Origin: Ochrobactrum teleogrylli
GTDB lineage: Bacteria > Pseudomonadota > Alphaproteobacteria > Rhizobiales > Rhizobiaceae
DNA: 64,000 nt
NCBI RefSeq assembly: GCF_006376685.1
Contig: NZ_VEWL01000001.1
Location: 248,001-312,000 of the forward strand
Direction: 5' to 3'
Shown: positions 1 through 7,849 of the stretch, piece after piece
Position numbering within the stretch: position 1 is the first letter of the stretch
How the letters are laid out: each line of letters starts with the position of its first letter
Made by a program: the position numbers and the translations under genes
The notes under the pieces: generated by a model
Told to the model about the DNA's origin: nothing
Databases searched by the model: none
The model's input: the letters and a program-made list of their open reading frames with translations, nothing else

Positions 1-1
1 C

Positions 2-97
2 GACAAGGTCAGCGTGAAGATGGATCGGGGAGATCAGATGTCGACACTGGAAGTCGATATCGAGCTTCCCTTGAAGAAAAAGGTGCGGGCAGCCTGA
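2..97 (+). CDS. C-terminal end of an unidentified protein (partial)
   Basis: An open frame enters from the left edge and stops with TGA at 95-97, giving the last 31 residues of a protein. The tail is hydrophilic, with an acidic stretch followed by a lysine-rich end (LPLKKKVRAA). Too little is present to recognise a family. The frame is real only if it continues upstream, which cannot be seen here. Confidence 0.4.
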   Translation, partial: DKVSVKMDRGDQMSTLEVDIELPLKKKVRAA

Positions 98-146
98 TTT
101 TCAAAGCATTTCCCGCAGCAACATTTGAACGTTTTGTGTCTGGGAA

Positions 147-176
147 GGCCATAATACAACGTGCGGGGGCCATAAT
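147..176 (+). promoter_or_regulatory. Direct repeat GGCCATAAT upstream of the 56-codon gene
   Basis: The nonamer GGCCATAAT occurs at 147-155 and again at 168-176, exactly 21 bp apart, about two helical turns. It lies just in front of the Shine-Dalgarno sequence of the gene at 191. This spacing suits a dimeric regulator, but no regulator can be assigned; it could also be chance. Confidence 0.3.
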
Positions 177-190
177 GGAGGGATATTTCC

Positions 191-361
191 ATGAACCGCG
201 GCACACTTCTTATCCGTCTGAAGGAGCTTCAGGAACTGCCAAAGTTTCAGAAGCGCGATATTTGTACGGTAAGCGCCTTTCTCCCTCTCGACGCTCTGGC
301 AGAACATGTCAGGGTCTGCGAGGAGGCCGCAGGCGTAGCGCAAACGGGGCAGGATCATTGA
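191..361 (+). CDS. Small protein of 56 residues, unknown function
   Basis: A 57-codon frame starts with ATG at 191, preceded by GGAGGG at 177-182 with an 8-nt spacer, an excellent ribosome binding site. The protein begins MNRGTLLIRLKELQELPKF and is hydrophilic with no signal peptide or membrane helix. Its TGA stop (359-361) lies inside the terminator hairpin at 348-373, so gene and terminator fit each other. Family not recognised. The good SD plus the dedicated terminator are the case for a real gene; there is no homology evidence. Confidence 0.6.
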   Translation: MNRGTLLIRLKELQELPKFQKRDICTVSAFLPLDALAEHVRVCEEAAGVAQTGQDH

Positions 362-373
362 TCCTGCCTTTTT
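348..373 (+). terminator. Rho-independent terminator of the 56-codon gene
   Basis: A perfect 10-bp stem (348-357 with 359-368) around a minimal loop is followed by five T residues at 369-373. The stop codon of the preceding small gene lies within the 3' arm. Confidence 0.8.
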
Positions 374-391
374 CGCTGGCTCATGCGTCTT

Positions 392-475
392 TTACGGCAC
401 GGCAAAATGCGTCTGCAAATAGCAGCCGAGAAACAAAAGCACGACCGCAGCCGCTATGAGAGCCAGAATTTTCAT
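392..475 (-). CDS. Possible 27-residue membrane peptide
   Basis: On the minus strand ATG at 475-473 opens a 27-codon frame ending at TAA 394-392. The product is almost wholly one hydrophobic helix (MKILALIAAAVVLLFLGCYL, then a short polar tail), typical of small single-pass membrane proteins. It lies downstream of argP on the same strand. The Shine-Dalgarno is poor (a GGAG about 20 nt upstream), so this may be chance. Confidence 0.3.
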   Translation of the reverse strand: MKILALIAAAVVLLFLGCYLQTHFAVP

Positions 476-552
476 AAAACAGCATTCGCTCAATCTCCGC
501 TCACGTTCAATAAAACTGATGGTGATCGAAGTGTGCGGAGGCTGGTAACGGA

Positions 553-1461
553 TCAGGCGGCGTTCTGCAGCAGTTCGCGCCGCGCTGTTGCGACAACCTG
601 CTGCGTCAAATCGGAGAGTCGATCAGCCGCAAGCCGATTGACCTGCCAATAGAGCGGTACATCGAGCGGTGTGTCGGCTACAAGTTCGACCAGCTGGCCG
701 GATGCAAGGTGGTCCTTCACCAGCACGTTTGGGTTTACACCCCAGCCCATACCGTCAAGGCTCGCTTCGACAAATCCTTGCGTGGATGGCAACCAGTGCG
801 TCGGGCAATTGACATCCGCCTTGAGATTTTCCTTGATCCAGCGCTCCTGAAGCCGATCTTTCTGGTTGAAGGTCAAGGCTGGCGCAACAGCAAGCGCGTC
901 AGGCGTCACGCCATTTTTGAAATACCGTTCCATGAAATCCGGCGATGCGGTTGCGTGATACCGCAGCGTGCCGAGCGGAACGATACGGCAGCCTTGCACC
1001 AGTTTCGCGTGAGAGGTCACAGCCGCCAGAACACGCCCATGCTGAAGCCATTCGGCTGTGTGATCCTGATCATCCACGGCGATGTTAAGAAGATGCTCGG
1101 AACCTTTGGTAAAAGCGGAAATTGCTTTCAAAAACCATGTTCCCAGACTGTCGGCATTGGTGGCGATGTTCAGCGTGACGCGCTGCTTCAGGTCGTCCGG
1201 CCCGGCAAGGGCGGGCAGTTCTTCCAGCAACTCGCGTTCCAGCATACCCACCTGTTCGATGTGGCGACAAAGCCAGTCGCCTTTTTCGGTCGCGGTGCAA
1301 GGCGTCCCGCGCGAAATAAGCACCGTGCCAAGCCGCTCCTCCAGATGTTTCACCCGTTGCGATATGGCAGACGGCGTCACGTTCAAGGCGCGGGCCGCTT
1401 TCTCGAAACTGCCGGTTTGCACGACCATCGCGACGGCACGAAGTGCGGAATAATCGATCAT
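553..1461 (-). CDS. argP: LysR-family regulator ArgP (LysG/IciA type)
   Basis: A 302-residue LysR-type regulator. Residues 1-60 form the winged helix-turn-helix (FEKAARALNVTPSAISQRVK), followed by a linker helix and a periplasmic-binding-like effector domain. Family knowledge: ArgP/LysG senses basic amino acids such as lysine and arginine and switches on the exporter ArgO/LysE. The divergent neighbour at 1584 is such an exporter, which makes the assignment strong. A dyad that should be its operator lies at 1481-1502 between the two genes. Length is normal for the family. Confidence 0.88.
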   Translation of the reverse strand: MIDYSALRAVAMVVQTGSFEKAARALNVTPSAISQRVKHLEERLGTVLISRGTPCTATEKGDWLCRHIEQVGMLERELLEELPALAGPDDLKQRVTLNIATNADSLGTWFLKAISAFTKGSEHLLNIAVDDQDHTAEWLQHGRVLAAVTSHAKLVQGCRIVPLGTLRYHATASPDFMERYFKNGVTPDALAVAPALTFNQKDRLQERWIKENLKADVNCPTHWLPSTQGFVEASLDGMGWGVNPNVLVKDHLASGQLVELVADTPLDVPLYWQVNRLAADRLSDLTQQVVATARRELLQNAA

Positions 1462-1480
1462 TAGTTTATCTTAATTATAG

Positions 1481-1502
1481 TTAGTATCTTTAACTATACT
1501 AA
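1481..1502. promoter_or_regulatory. Probable ArgP operator, TTAGTAT-N8-ATACTAA
   Basis: A perfect inverted repeat (1481-1487 and 1496-1502) lies in the 122-bp divergent region between argP and argO. It contains the T-N11-A core of LysR-type operators. It could control both argO activation and argP autoregulation. Confidence 0.65.
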
Positions 1503-1583
1503 TCCAGACGAGGTCTGTATCCAAGCGCTATCAACCATTCCAATTTGCGTGGCATCTGGCGCCATACTCCGTAGCGAGCCGAA

Positions 1584-2192
1584 ATGAATTTCTCCGTTTA
1601 TCTGACGGGCCTGACCATGGGCCTCAGCCTGATTGTAGCCATCGGCGCGCAGAACGCCTTTGTTCTGCGGCAGGGGCTGCGCGACGAGCATGTCTTCGCG
1701 GTCAGTCTTGTCTGCGCCGTTTCGGATGCGGTGCTGATCACGCTTGGGATCACCAGCTTCCAGAAGATCGCGGCGGCGCTGCCGTCAATCGATCCGGTCA
1801 TGCGCTATGGCGGTGCCGCTTTTCTGATTTGGTATGGAGCGCGAAGCCTTTATTCGGCAATCACATCGTCAACGGCGCTTTCGACCGGCAACGGTCAGGC
1901 AACGGGCTTGGGGAAAACCATTGCCACCTGCCTCGCTCTGACCTGGCTCAATCCGCATGTCTATCTGGACACGGTTGTCTTGCTGGGCACGATCTCTACC
2001 CAGTTTCCGGGCCTCGAAAGCGCATTCGCTATGGGCGCGATCACGGCTTCGTTCGTATTTTTCTTTTCGCTGGGATTTGGTGCGCGCTGGCTACGCCCGG
2101 TTTTCGCCAAGCCGTCCGCCTGGCGTGTGCTGGAGGGCTTGATTGCTTTTGTAATGTGGGCAATCGCATGGAAGCTACTGACCGGTGCATAA
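1584..2192 (+). CDS. argO: LysE/ArgO-family basic amino acid exporter
   Basis: A 202-residue integral membrane protein of the LysE/ArgO family, expected to export L-arginine and/or L-lysine. The N-terminal helix carries the conserved stretch GLSLIVAIGAQNAFVLRQGL; about six hydrophobic segments follow, ending in AFVMWAIAWKLL. The start ATG at 1584 has only a weak Shine-Dalgarno. It is transcribed divergently from argP. It converges with the AraC gene, whose stop is only 24 bp away, with no obvious terminator between. Substrate is inferred from family and neighbour. Confidence 0.87.
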   Translation: MNFSVYLTGLTMGLSLIVAIGAQNAFVLRQGLRDEHVFAVSLVCAVSDAVLITLGITSFQKIAAALPSIDPVMRYGGAAFLIWYGARSLYSAITSSTALSTGNGQATGLGKTIATCLALTWLNPHVYLDTVVLLGTISTQFPGLESAFAMGAITASFVFFFSLGFGARWLRPVFAKPSAWRVLEGLIAFVMWAIAWKLLTGA

Positions 2193-2216
2193 GCGCCGGT
2201 CCGCTCTCTATCCGGT

Positions 2217-3242
2217 TTATTCTTCCGAACCCTGCTGCCGAATCCGCTCGGAAACAAAGGTATGCAATGTGAACGACGTAGCCGGATTGTGATCCGGTGA
2301 TTTTGGAAAACCTTTCAAATCCTGCGGCGCTATACCGAACCGCTCCTTGAAGAATTTGGTAAATTGCGCGCGGTCTGAAAAGCCGCAGGCATAGGCGACT
2401 TCCTTCATGCTCAGCCGTCGTCCGCCATCATTGATGAGGCGTCGATAAGCAAGGTCGAGCCGCTTGTTGCGGATCAGCTTTGTGACACCGTTGTCAGGTT
2501 CAAACGCGCGATAGAGATGAGAGTGCGACAGCTTGAACTGTTGCATAATGCTCTTTGGCGAAAGGTTCGGATCAGCCAGGTTCGCGTCGATATGGTCGAG
2601 CACGCGCTGACGCAGCGGCTGGCTGACGGCAAGATATTCTTCCAATGTGAAAGCCTGCCTGTTTATCGCCGCTTTCAGCAGAACCATCAGGGATTCCTGA
2701 ATTTCAGGATAATCATTCTGGTCGATCGTATCGATGATCCGGTCGAGTGTCAGAATGAAATTGAACAGGATCTTGTTGGTTGCAATGTTGGAAGGCAGCA
2801 CCAGACCGTGCAGGTTCTTGCCCGGAAAGGCCTTGTTGAGTTCCTTGCGCGGAATGGCCAGCGTCACGCGCGCGCCAGCTTCTTTCTTGCTGGTCAACAC
2901 CTGCGTCAGATCGAGAATGAATATGTCACCCGGCTTCACATCGACATTCTTGCCGTTGAAGTCGCCACGGTAGTCGCCAGCCAGAACGAGTTGCAGCAGA
3001 TAAAGGTCGAGATCCGTTCTCGCGATGATTTTCGGCGTTCGATCACAGAACTGGCTGCTGAATGTGGTATTGCCGACCACCATGTCGCCGAACAGACGCG
3101 AGCGGACGGAGCCGCTCATGACTTTGTCGCCTTTTTCGAGCGTTGGCGAAACCTCATAGATGATGGACGACGTGTCCCGCCAGAAATCATTGCGGATTTT
3201 CTCGTCAACCATATCCGCTGATATGTAATGGCCGCTCTTCAT
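2217..3242 (-). CDS. AraC-family transcriptional regulator
   Basis: A 341-residue regulator with an N-terminal AraC-binding-like sensing domain and a C-terminal double helix-turn-helix (about residues 225-325). The second HTH reads MKEVAYACGFSDRAQFTKFF, a textbook AraC signature. The ATG at 3242 is preferred because a G-rich element (GTTGGGGGCAC) precedes it; an upstream in-frame TTG at 3275 would add 11 residues. FeaR/NphR-like relatives sense aromatic or amine compounds, but the ligand here is unknown. No metabolic gene is adjacent, so only autoregulation through the upstream GGGACA motifs can be suggested. Confidence 0.85.
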   Translation of the reverse strand: MKSGHYISADMVDEKIRNDFWRDTSSIIYEVSPTLEKGDKVMSGSVRSRLFGDMVVGNTTFSSQFCDRTPKIIARTDLDLYLLQLVLAGDYRGDFNGKNVDVKPGDIFILDLTQVLTSKKEAGARVTLAIPRKELNKAFPGKNLHGLVLPSNIATNKILFNFILTLDRIIDTIDQNDYPEIQESLMVLLKAAINRQAFTLEEYLAVSQPLRQRVLDHIDANLADPNLSPKSIMQQFKLSHSHLYRAFEPDNGVTKLIRNKRLDLAYRRLINDGGRRLSMKEVAYACGFSDRAQFTKFFKERFGIAPQDLKGFPKSPDHNPATSFTLHTFVSERIRQQGSEE

Positions 3243-3845
3243 GTGCCCCCAACTGCGACAATTATCAGCTGGCAACTTTGCATGCGCATAAGCTTACGCA
3301 CTTTTTAAGCATCCAACTGTTTCCTACTACTCCCAAGCCCGGACCTATTCTATCAAATTTGTCCCTCAAAACGCAAGATGGGACAAAAATACCGCATATT
3401 AGGGACATACATGTATTGTCAGTGCGATTCCCTCAGCTATTTCTATTAAGTCGAATTCTTTATTGTTAGATCTTGGTGAAGTATCGAATTGCGGAATTAA
3501 ATCAGGGTCTAACGCGATAACCGCCCGCCCGATGTTCGAAGTAAAGCTGTCTCGTTGAAACGGGTATTCCAGATCAATTAAATCGTTGGATTAAACAACT
3601 CTTATATTGAAAGAAAAATCTGGCGGAGGCGGTGAAATTATACAGCGGGCGCAATTCAGGGTTGCCAAGCCATCATTCTGTTTACGACGGAAAAAGTCGC
3701 ATATGCGAAGGTTTTGGCGGAATTATCCCCACCAGACGTCGCTATCCCTCACGGATATAGACGCTTGGCGTCGCTTGAGCAGGGCGCGCTCGACACAACG
3801 AAAACCTTTCACTGGAACAAACCGCTTTATCAGAAAGGATCGATT
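3243..3845. other. 600-bp intergenic region with a GGGACA dyad
   Basis: No convincing gene is present; short frames here lack ribosome binding sites or family signals. It contains the dyad TTTGTCCC (3358-3365) / GGGACAAA (3380-3387) and a third GGGACA at 3402-3407, at operator-like distance from the AraC start. The right half should hold the promoter of the exported protein at 3846. The sequence is AT-rich compared with its flanks. Confidence 0.5.
3358..3407. promoter_or_regulatory. Three GGGACA boxes upstream of the AraC gene
   Basis: TTTGTCCC at 3358-3365 and GGGACAAA at 3380-3387 form an 8-bp perfect inverted repeat. A further GGGACA at 3402-3407 is in direct orientation to the second box, 22 bp on. 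Repeated half-sites at two-turn spacing suit an AraC-type dimer, probably the adjacent regulator itself. This is inference only. Confidence 0.4.
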
Positions 3846-4244
3846 ATGATCGTGAAGCGAAGAACGCAGCTGCTTGCCAGCATGGTGGTGCTTGCACTGG
3901 CGTCACCCGTGCAGGTCGCGTTCGGGCATGACTGGGATCATGACCATTGGGGCCATCATGACCATGATTTTCCGCCTTTCGGTCATGACCATGGTTTTCA
4001 TCATCACGATCATGCTGGTGCTGCCGTTGCCGCAGGGATTCTCGGACTGGCGATTGCCGCCGCCATTGCCGACAATGGCAACAACCGTCCTCACGATGTT
4101 TATGCTCCGCCGCCACAACCTTATTATGCGCCGCCGCCTTATCGCCTGAGCAACGGCATCACCTGTTATCCGGCGCAGCGGGCCTGTTACCTGGCGAACG
4201 GACATTATGCGGGCCTCACGACCCATTCGCAGTTCGGCAATTAG
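3846..4244 (+). CDS. Exported histidine-rich protein, possible metal binder
   Basis: A 132-residue protein with a signal peptide (about residues 1-27). It is followed by a 29-residue segment (28-56) containing 12 histidines mixed with aspartates, then a glycine/alanine hydrophobic segment (57-76). A proline/tyrosine-rich linker (YAPPPQPYYAPPPY) leads to a C-terminal NGITCYPAQRACY motif with two cysteines. The ATG at 3846 has AAAGGA upstream. The His/Asp cluster suggests periplasmic or envelope binding of nickel, zinc, cobalt or copper; this is inference, as no characterised family was recognised. It is probably co-transcribed with the gene 8 nt downstream. Confidence 0.75.
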   Translation: MIVKRRTQLLASMVVLALASPVQVAFGHDWDHDHWGHHDHDFPPFGHDHGFHHHDHAGAAVAAGILGLAIAAAIADNGNNRPHDVYAPPPQPYYAPPPYRLSNGITCYPAQRACYLANGHYAGLTTHSQFGN

Positions 4245-4252
4245 GACATATT

Positions 4253-4687
4253 ATGAAATTTCATCATTTTTTACTGGGTGCGGCATTGCTGGCAGCCTTT
4301 CCAAAAGTGGCTATGGCTGAAGACGCTGCCAATAATCGGCTCCATGCCGCTTGGGACGCTCTGGCCAAGGGCGAAGGCGAATTTCTGTCAACGAAGCAAT
4401 TTGCCAGCCTGAACAATCTCGCCTATCAGGCAGCCATTGTGAGACTTTGCGATGGGCATGAGCTCGATCATGAAGCATTCCGCAGGAAAATCGAAGACGT
4501 CATCAAAGATACGGACAAAAAGCTGAGCGACGAGCAGGCCGATCTGCGCGAAGCAGCTGTTCTTGTGGCCTTCGGCGCGCGTTTTGGCCTGTTTCTCGCC
4601 GAAGGCAGCGATGACAGCAAGCCAGAGTTTTGTGCATCCGCCGACGAAATCAAATCCTCGCAGGATATTTCAGTTCTGGCGAATTGA
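4253..4687 (+). CDS. Exported protein of unknown function
   Basis: A 144-residue protein with a clear signal peptide (residues 1-22, cleavage after AMA). The mature part is mostly helical and charged, with two cysteines (66 and 127) that could form a disulfide. It begins 8 nt after the histidine-rich protein and ends just before a strong bidirectional terminator, so the two genes form a small operon. Family not recognised; a role linked to the metal-binding-like partner is only a guess. Confidence 0.7.
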   Translation: MKFHHFLLGAALLAAFPKVAMAEDAANNRLHAAWDALAKGEGEFLSTKQFASLNNLAYQAAIVRLCDGHELDHEAFRRKIEDVIKDTDKKLSDEQADLREAAVLVAFGARFGLFLAEGSDDSKPEFCASADEIKSSQDISVLAN

Positions 4688-4707
4688 GGCGACTGCCGAT
4701 CAAAACG

Positions 4708-4743
4708 AAGCCTCCCGTGCTGTCCGCGCGGGAGGCTTTTTGT
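4708..4743. terminator. Bidirectional rho-independent terminator
   Basis: A perfect 10-bp GC-rich stem (4708-4717 with 4729-4738) and 11-nt loop, followed by a T-run on the plus strand and preceded by A residues that give a shorter T-run on the minus strand. It separates the exported-protein operon from the converging RND operon. Confidence 0.85.
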
Positions 4744-4751
4744 CTAGGCGG

Positions 4752-7700
4752 TCATGCCTCATGCGGTGCTGCTTTTCGTCTGCGGAACCAGCGTGCACTT
4801 GCCAGACGGTCAATTTCCACAAAAATCACCGGTGTGATGAACAGTGTCAGCACCTGACTGAGCAGAAGGCCGCCCACCACCGCCACACCAAGCGGCTGGC
4901 GCAGCTCAGACCCTTGACCGCCGCCAAGCGCAACGGGAACAGCCGCGAGAAGCGCACAGAATGTCGTCATCATGATGGGACGGAAGCGACGAATAGCTGC
5001 CTGATGGATTGCTTCTTCCGGCGCATGGTTTTCATCACGCTTCAGGTAGAGCGCGACATCGACCATCATGATCGCGTTCTTCTTGACGATACCGATCAGC
5101 ATCAAAAGCCCGATTAGCGCAATGATCGACAGGTCGAAACCGGACAATTGAAGCGTGATCAGCGCACCGAACGCGGCGGATGGCAGGCCGGACAGAATGG
5201 TCAGCGGATGCGCGAAACTCTCGTAGAGAACGCCGAGTACGATATAGATCGTAGCAACGGCGGCGAGGATCAGCAGACCCATATTGCCGGTCGATTGGGC
5301 AAAAATCTGCGCCGCGCCCGAAGGCCGCGCCGATACCGAGGCCGGCATGCCGATTTCACTGCGCAGTGCCGTCACGCGGTCGGTTGCGGTGCCAAGCGAA
5401 ACACCTGCGGGCAGGTTGAAGGACAGCGTGACCGATGCGAGCTGTCCCGACTGGTTGACGGTCACCGGCCCGTTGGTCCGCTTGATTGTGGCAAAGCTGG
5501 CCAGCGGAACCAGAGCGCCCGACGATGAGGGCACACGCAGCGCGCCGAGTTGCGTTTCGTCCCACTGGCGGTTCTGATCGAGTTCCAGAATGACATCATA
5601 GCTGTTGCCGGTGGTCTGGATTTGCGAAACTGTCAGCGTTCCATAGGCGGCTTCCAGCGTGCTGCGGATCGCTTGCGAGCTGATGCCAAGACTTCCCGCC
5701 TTGTCGTGATCGATTTCTATACTGGCTTGCAGGGCGTTGTTTTGCAGGTCGGACGCCACATCGACAAAGGTTTGCGGTTCGGCCTTCATGGCATCGGCCA
5801 GTTTCACCGACCAAGACCGGGCTTCGTCGGCATCGAGCGATTGCAGCACAATCTGATACTGGCTCTGCGTGCTGCGTCCGCCGAAACGCAGATTCTGCAC
5901 CGGCGTTATATAGGCGGTGATACCGGGAAGGGCGGCGAGCGATTTGCGCAACGCGCTCAAGGTCTGGTCGAGCGGAGGGCGGGTGTCTCGCGCTTTCAGC
6001 TGCACCAGCAGCGATCCGGTATTGAAAGTCGATCCACCGGGGCCGCTGCCGAGTGACGCCGTAACGTGCTGGACGGCGGGGTTTTCGGAAACGATCGCCG
6101 CCGCCTGCTGTTGGAGATTGCGCATCGCTTGATAGGAAATATCCTGCCGCGCTTGCGTGGAAATGGTGAGAAGGCCAATGTCTTCCTGCGGGAAGAAGCT
6201 GCGCGGCAGCGTCGTGAACGACCAGATCGAGCCAAGGAAACTGAGGCCGAACACCAGCAGCACCTGCGCCCGATGCCTGAGGCACCAGCCGACAGCGCGC
6301 CCATAGCTTTCTGTCACCTGATCGAACAGGCGAGCGATCCGGCCCGGTTTGATTTCCTTGTGCGGCAGGCGTGCGGCGAGCATCGGCGTCACGGTCAGCG
6401 ACACGAGCGCCGAGGAGAGGATGGCGAGTGTCACTACCATGCCGAATTCATTCAGCACACGCCCAACGATGCCGCCCATCAGGAGAATGGGCAGAAACAC
6501 CGCCACTAGCGACAGCGACATGGAAATGATCGTGCCGGTCACTTCCTGACTGCCCTTGATAGCAGCCTCAAAAGGCTGCATCCCCTGTTCGGTATAGCGC
6601 ACGATGTTTTCGAGCATCACGATGGCATCGTCCACCACAAGGCCGACCGCCAGTGTGAGGGCAAGCAACGAGATATTGTCGATGGAAAAGCCGAACGCAT
6701 ACATGGCGGCAAATGTGGCAACCAGCGAAAGCGGCACGGCAAGGCCGGGGATCATCGTCGCCCAGAACTGGCCGAGAAACAGAAAGATCACCAGCACGAC
6801 GAGCGCAATCGTAATGCCAAGCGTCTTTTGAACATCGGCGACCGCATCGCGGATCGACCGGGAGACGTCGTTGACGACAGAAATATGCATCTGCGCGGGC
6901 AGGGAGGCTTCGATCTCCGGCAGCTTGGCCTTGATCGCATCGACAACGGCAACCGTGTTCGATCCCGGCTGGCGTTGTACCGCAAGCGCAATCGACTGTT
7001 TGCCATCCAGCCAACTGCCCTGATTGACGTTTTCCACACTGTCGAGAACATTGGCTACATCCGAGAGGCGGACGATGCGATTGCCGCTGCCGGAGATGAT
7101 CAGGCTTTTGAACTCATCGGCATTGGTGCGCTGGGTTTTGGCATTGACGGTGAGCGCCTGCGACCCGTTCTGCAATGTGCCGACTGGCGTTTGGCTGTTC
7201 GCGGCGGCGATGGTATCGCCAAGGCCAGACAGGGACAGATTGCGACTGTCGAGCTTATCGGGATCGACCTCGACGCGCACGGCATAGGTTTTGGAGCCGT
7301 AGACCTGCGCTTGCGCAACGCCTGAAATGGTGGAAAGCGCTGGCGATATGATGTTCTGCGCGATGTCGTCCATCTGCGTCAGGCGTGCGCCGTCGCCGGT
7401 GAGCGCCAGAATGATGACCGGCGCATCGGCGGGATTGGCCTTGCGGTAGCTTGGCGGCGTGGTCAGATTGTCGGGCAACTGACGCTGGGCGCGGGTAATC
7501 GCCGCCTGCACGTCGGCGGCCGCCGCGTCGATATTGCGCGACAGGTTGAACTGAAGCGTGATCGAGGTGTTGCCAAGCGAAGAGGTGGCGCTGATCGTAT
7601 CGATACCCGCAATCGTCTCGAACTGCTTGATAAGCGGGGTTGCGACAGACGATGCCATGGTATCCGGCGACGCGCCTGCCAGTTGGGCCGACACGTTGAC

Positions 7701-7832
7701 GGTCGGAAAATCCGCTTCCGGCAGCGCGGCGACTGGAAGCTGGAGATAAGCTGCAATGCCGCCGATCAATCCGCCGATGACAAGGAGGATCGTCGCAACC
7801 GGGCGGCGAATGAAGACTTCGGAAATGTTCAT
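4752..7832 (-). CDS. RND multidrug efflux permease (MdtB/C-like)
   Basis: A 1026-residue inner-membrane proton/drug antiporter of the hydrophobe/amphiphile efflux family. It starts MNISEVFIRRPVATILL and shows the usual 12-helix plan with two large periplasmic loops. The proton relay is intact: paired aspartates in helix 4 (AVGLVVDDAIVMLENI) and the lysine of helix 10 (GIVKKNAIMM). ATG at 7832 is preferred over an in-frame TTG at 7853 because AAGGCG/AGGG lies just upstream. It follows the adaptor gene directly. No outer-membrane channel gene is in the window, so a TolC-type protein encoded elsewhere is presumably shared. Substrates cannot be predicted. Confidence 0.92.
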   Translation of the reverse strand: MNISEVFIRRPVATILLVIGGLIGGIAAYLQLPVAALPEADFPTVNVSAQLAGASPDTMASSVATPLIKQFETIAGIDTISATSSLGNTSITLQFNLSRNIDAAAADVQAAITRAQRQLPDNLTTPPSYRKANPADAPVIILALTGDGARLTQMDDIAQNIISPALSTISGVAQAQVYGSKTYAVRVEVDPDKLDSRNLSLSGLGDTIAAANSQTPVGTLQNGSQALTVNAKTQRTNADEFKSLIISGSGNRIVRLSDVANVLDSVENVNQGSWLDGKQSIALAVQRQPGSNTVAVVDAIKAKLPEIEASLPAQMHISVVNDVSRSIRDAVADVQKTLGITIALVVLVIFLFLGQFWATMIPGLAVPLSLVATFAAMYAFGFSIDNISLLALTLAVGLVVDDAIVMLENIVRYTEQGMQPFEAAIKGSQEVTGTIISMSLSLVAVFLPILLMGGIVGRVLNEFGMVVTLAILSSALVSLTVTPMLAARLPHKEIKPGRIARLFDQVTESYGRAVGWCLRHRAQVLLVFGLSFLGSIWSFTTLPRSFFPQEDIGLLTISTQARQDISYQAMRNLQQQAAAIVSENPAVQHVTASLGSGPGGSTFNTGSLLVQLKARDTRPPLDQTLSALRKSLAALPGITAYITPVQNLRFGGRSTQSQYQIVLQSLDADEARSWSVKLADAMKAEPQTFVDVASDLQNNALQASIEIDHDKAGSLGISSQAIRSTLEAAYGTLTVSQIQTTGNSYDVILELDQNRQWDETQLGALRVPSSSGALVPLASFATIKRTNGPVTVNQSGQLASVTLSFNLPAGVSLGTATDRVTALRSEIGMPASVSARPSGAAQIFAQSTGNMGLLILAAVATIYIVLGVLYESFAHPLTILSGLPSAAFGALITLQLSGFDLSIIALIGLLMLIGIVKKNAIMMVDVALYLKRDENHAPEEAIHQAAIRRFRPIMMTTFCALLAAVPVALGGGQGSELRQPLGVAVVGGLLLSQVLTLFITPVIFVEIDRLASARWFRRRKAAPHEA

Positions 7833-7849
7833 CGCCCTGGCGCCTTCAT

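Noticed and set aside
3278-3469. 63-codon plus-strand frame in the AraC upstream region
   Set aside because: No SD, no recognisable composition, and it covers the GGGACA dyad; treated as non-coding.
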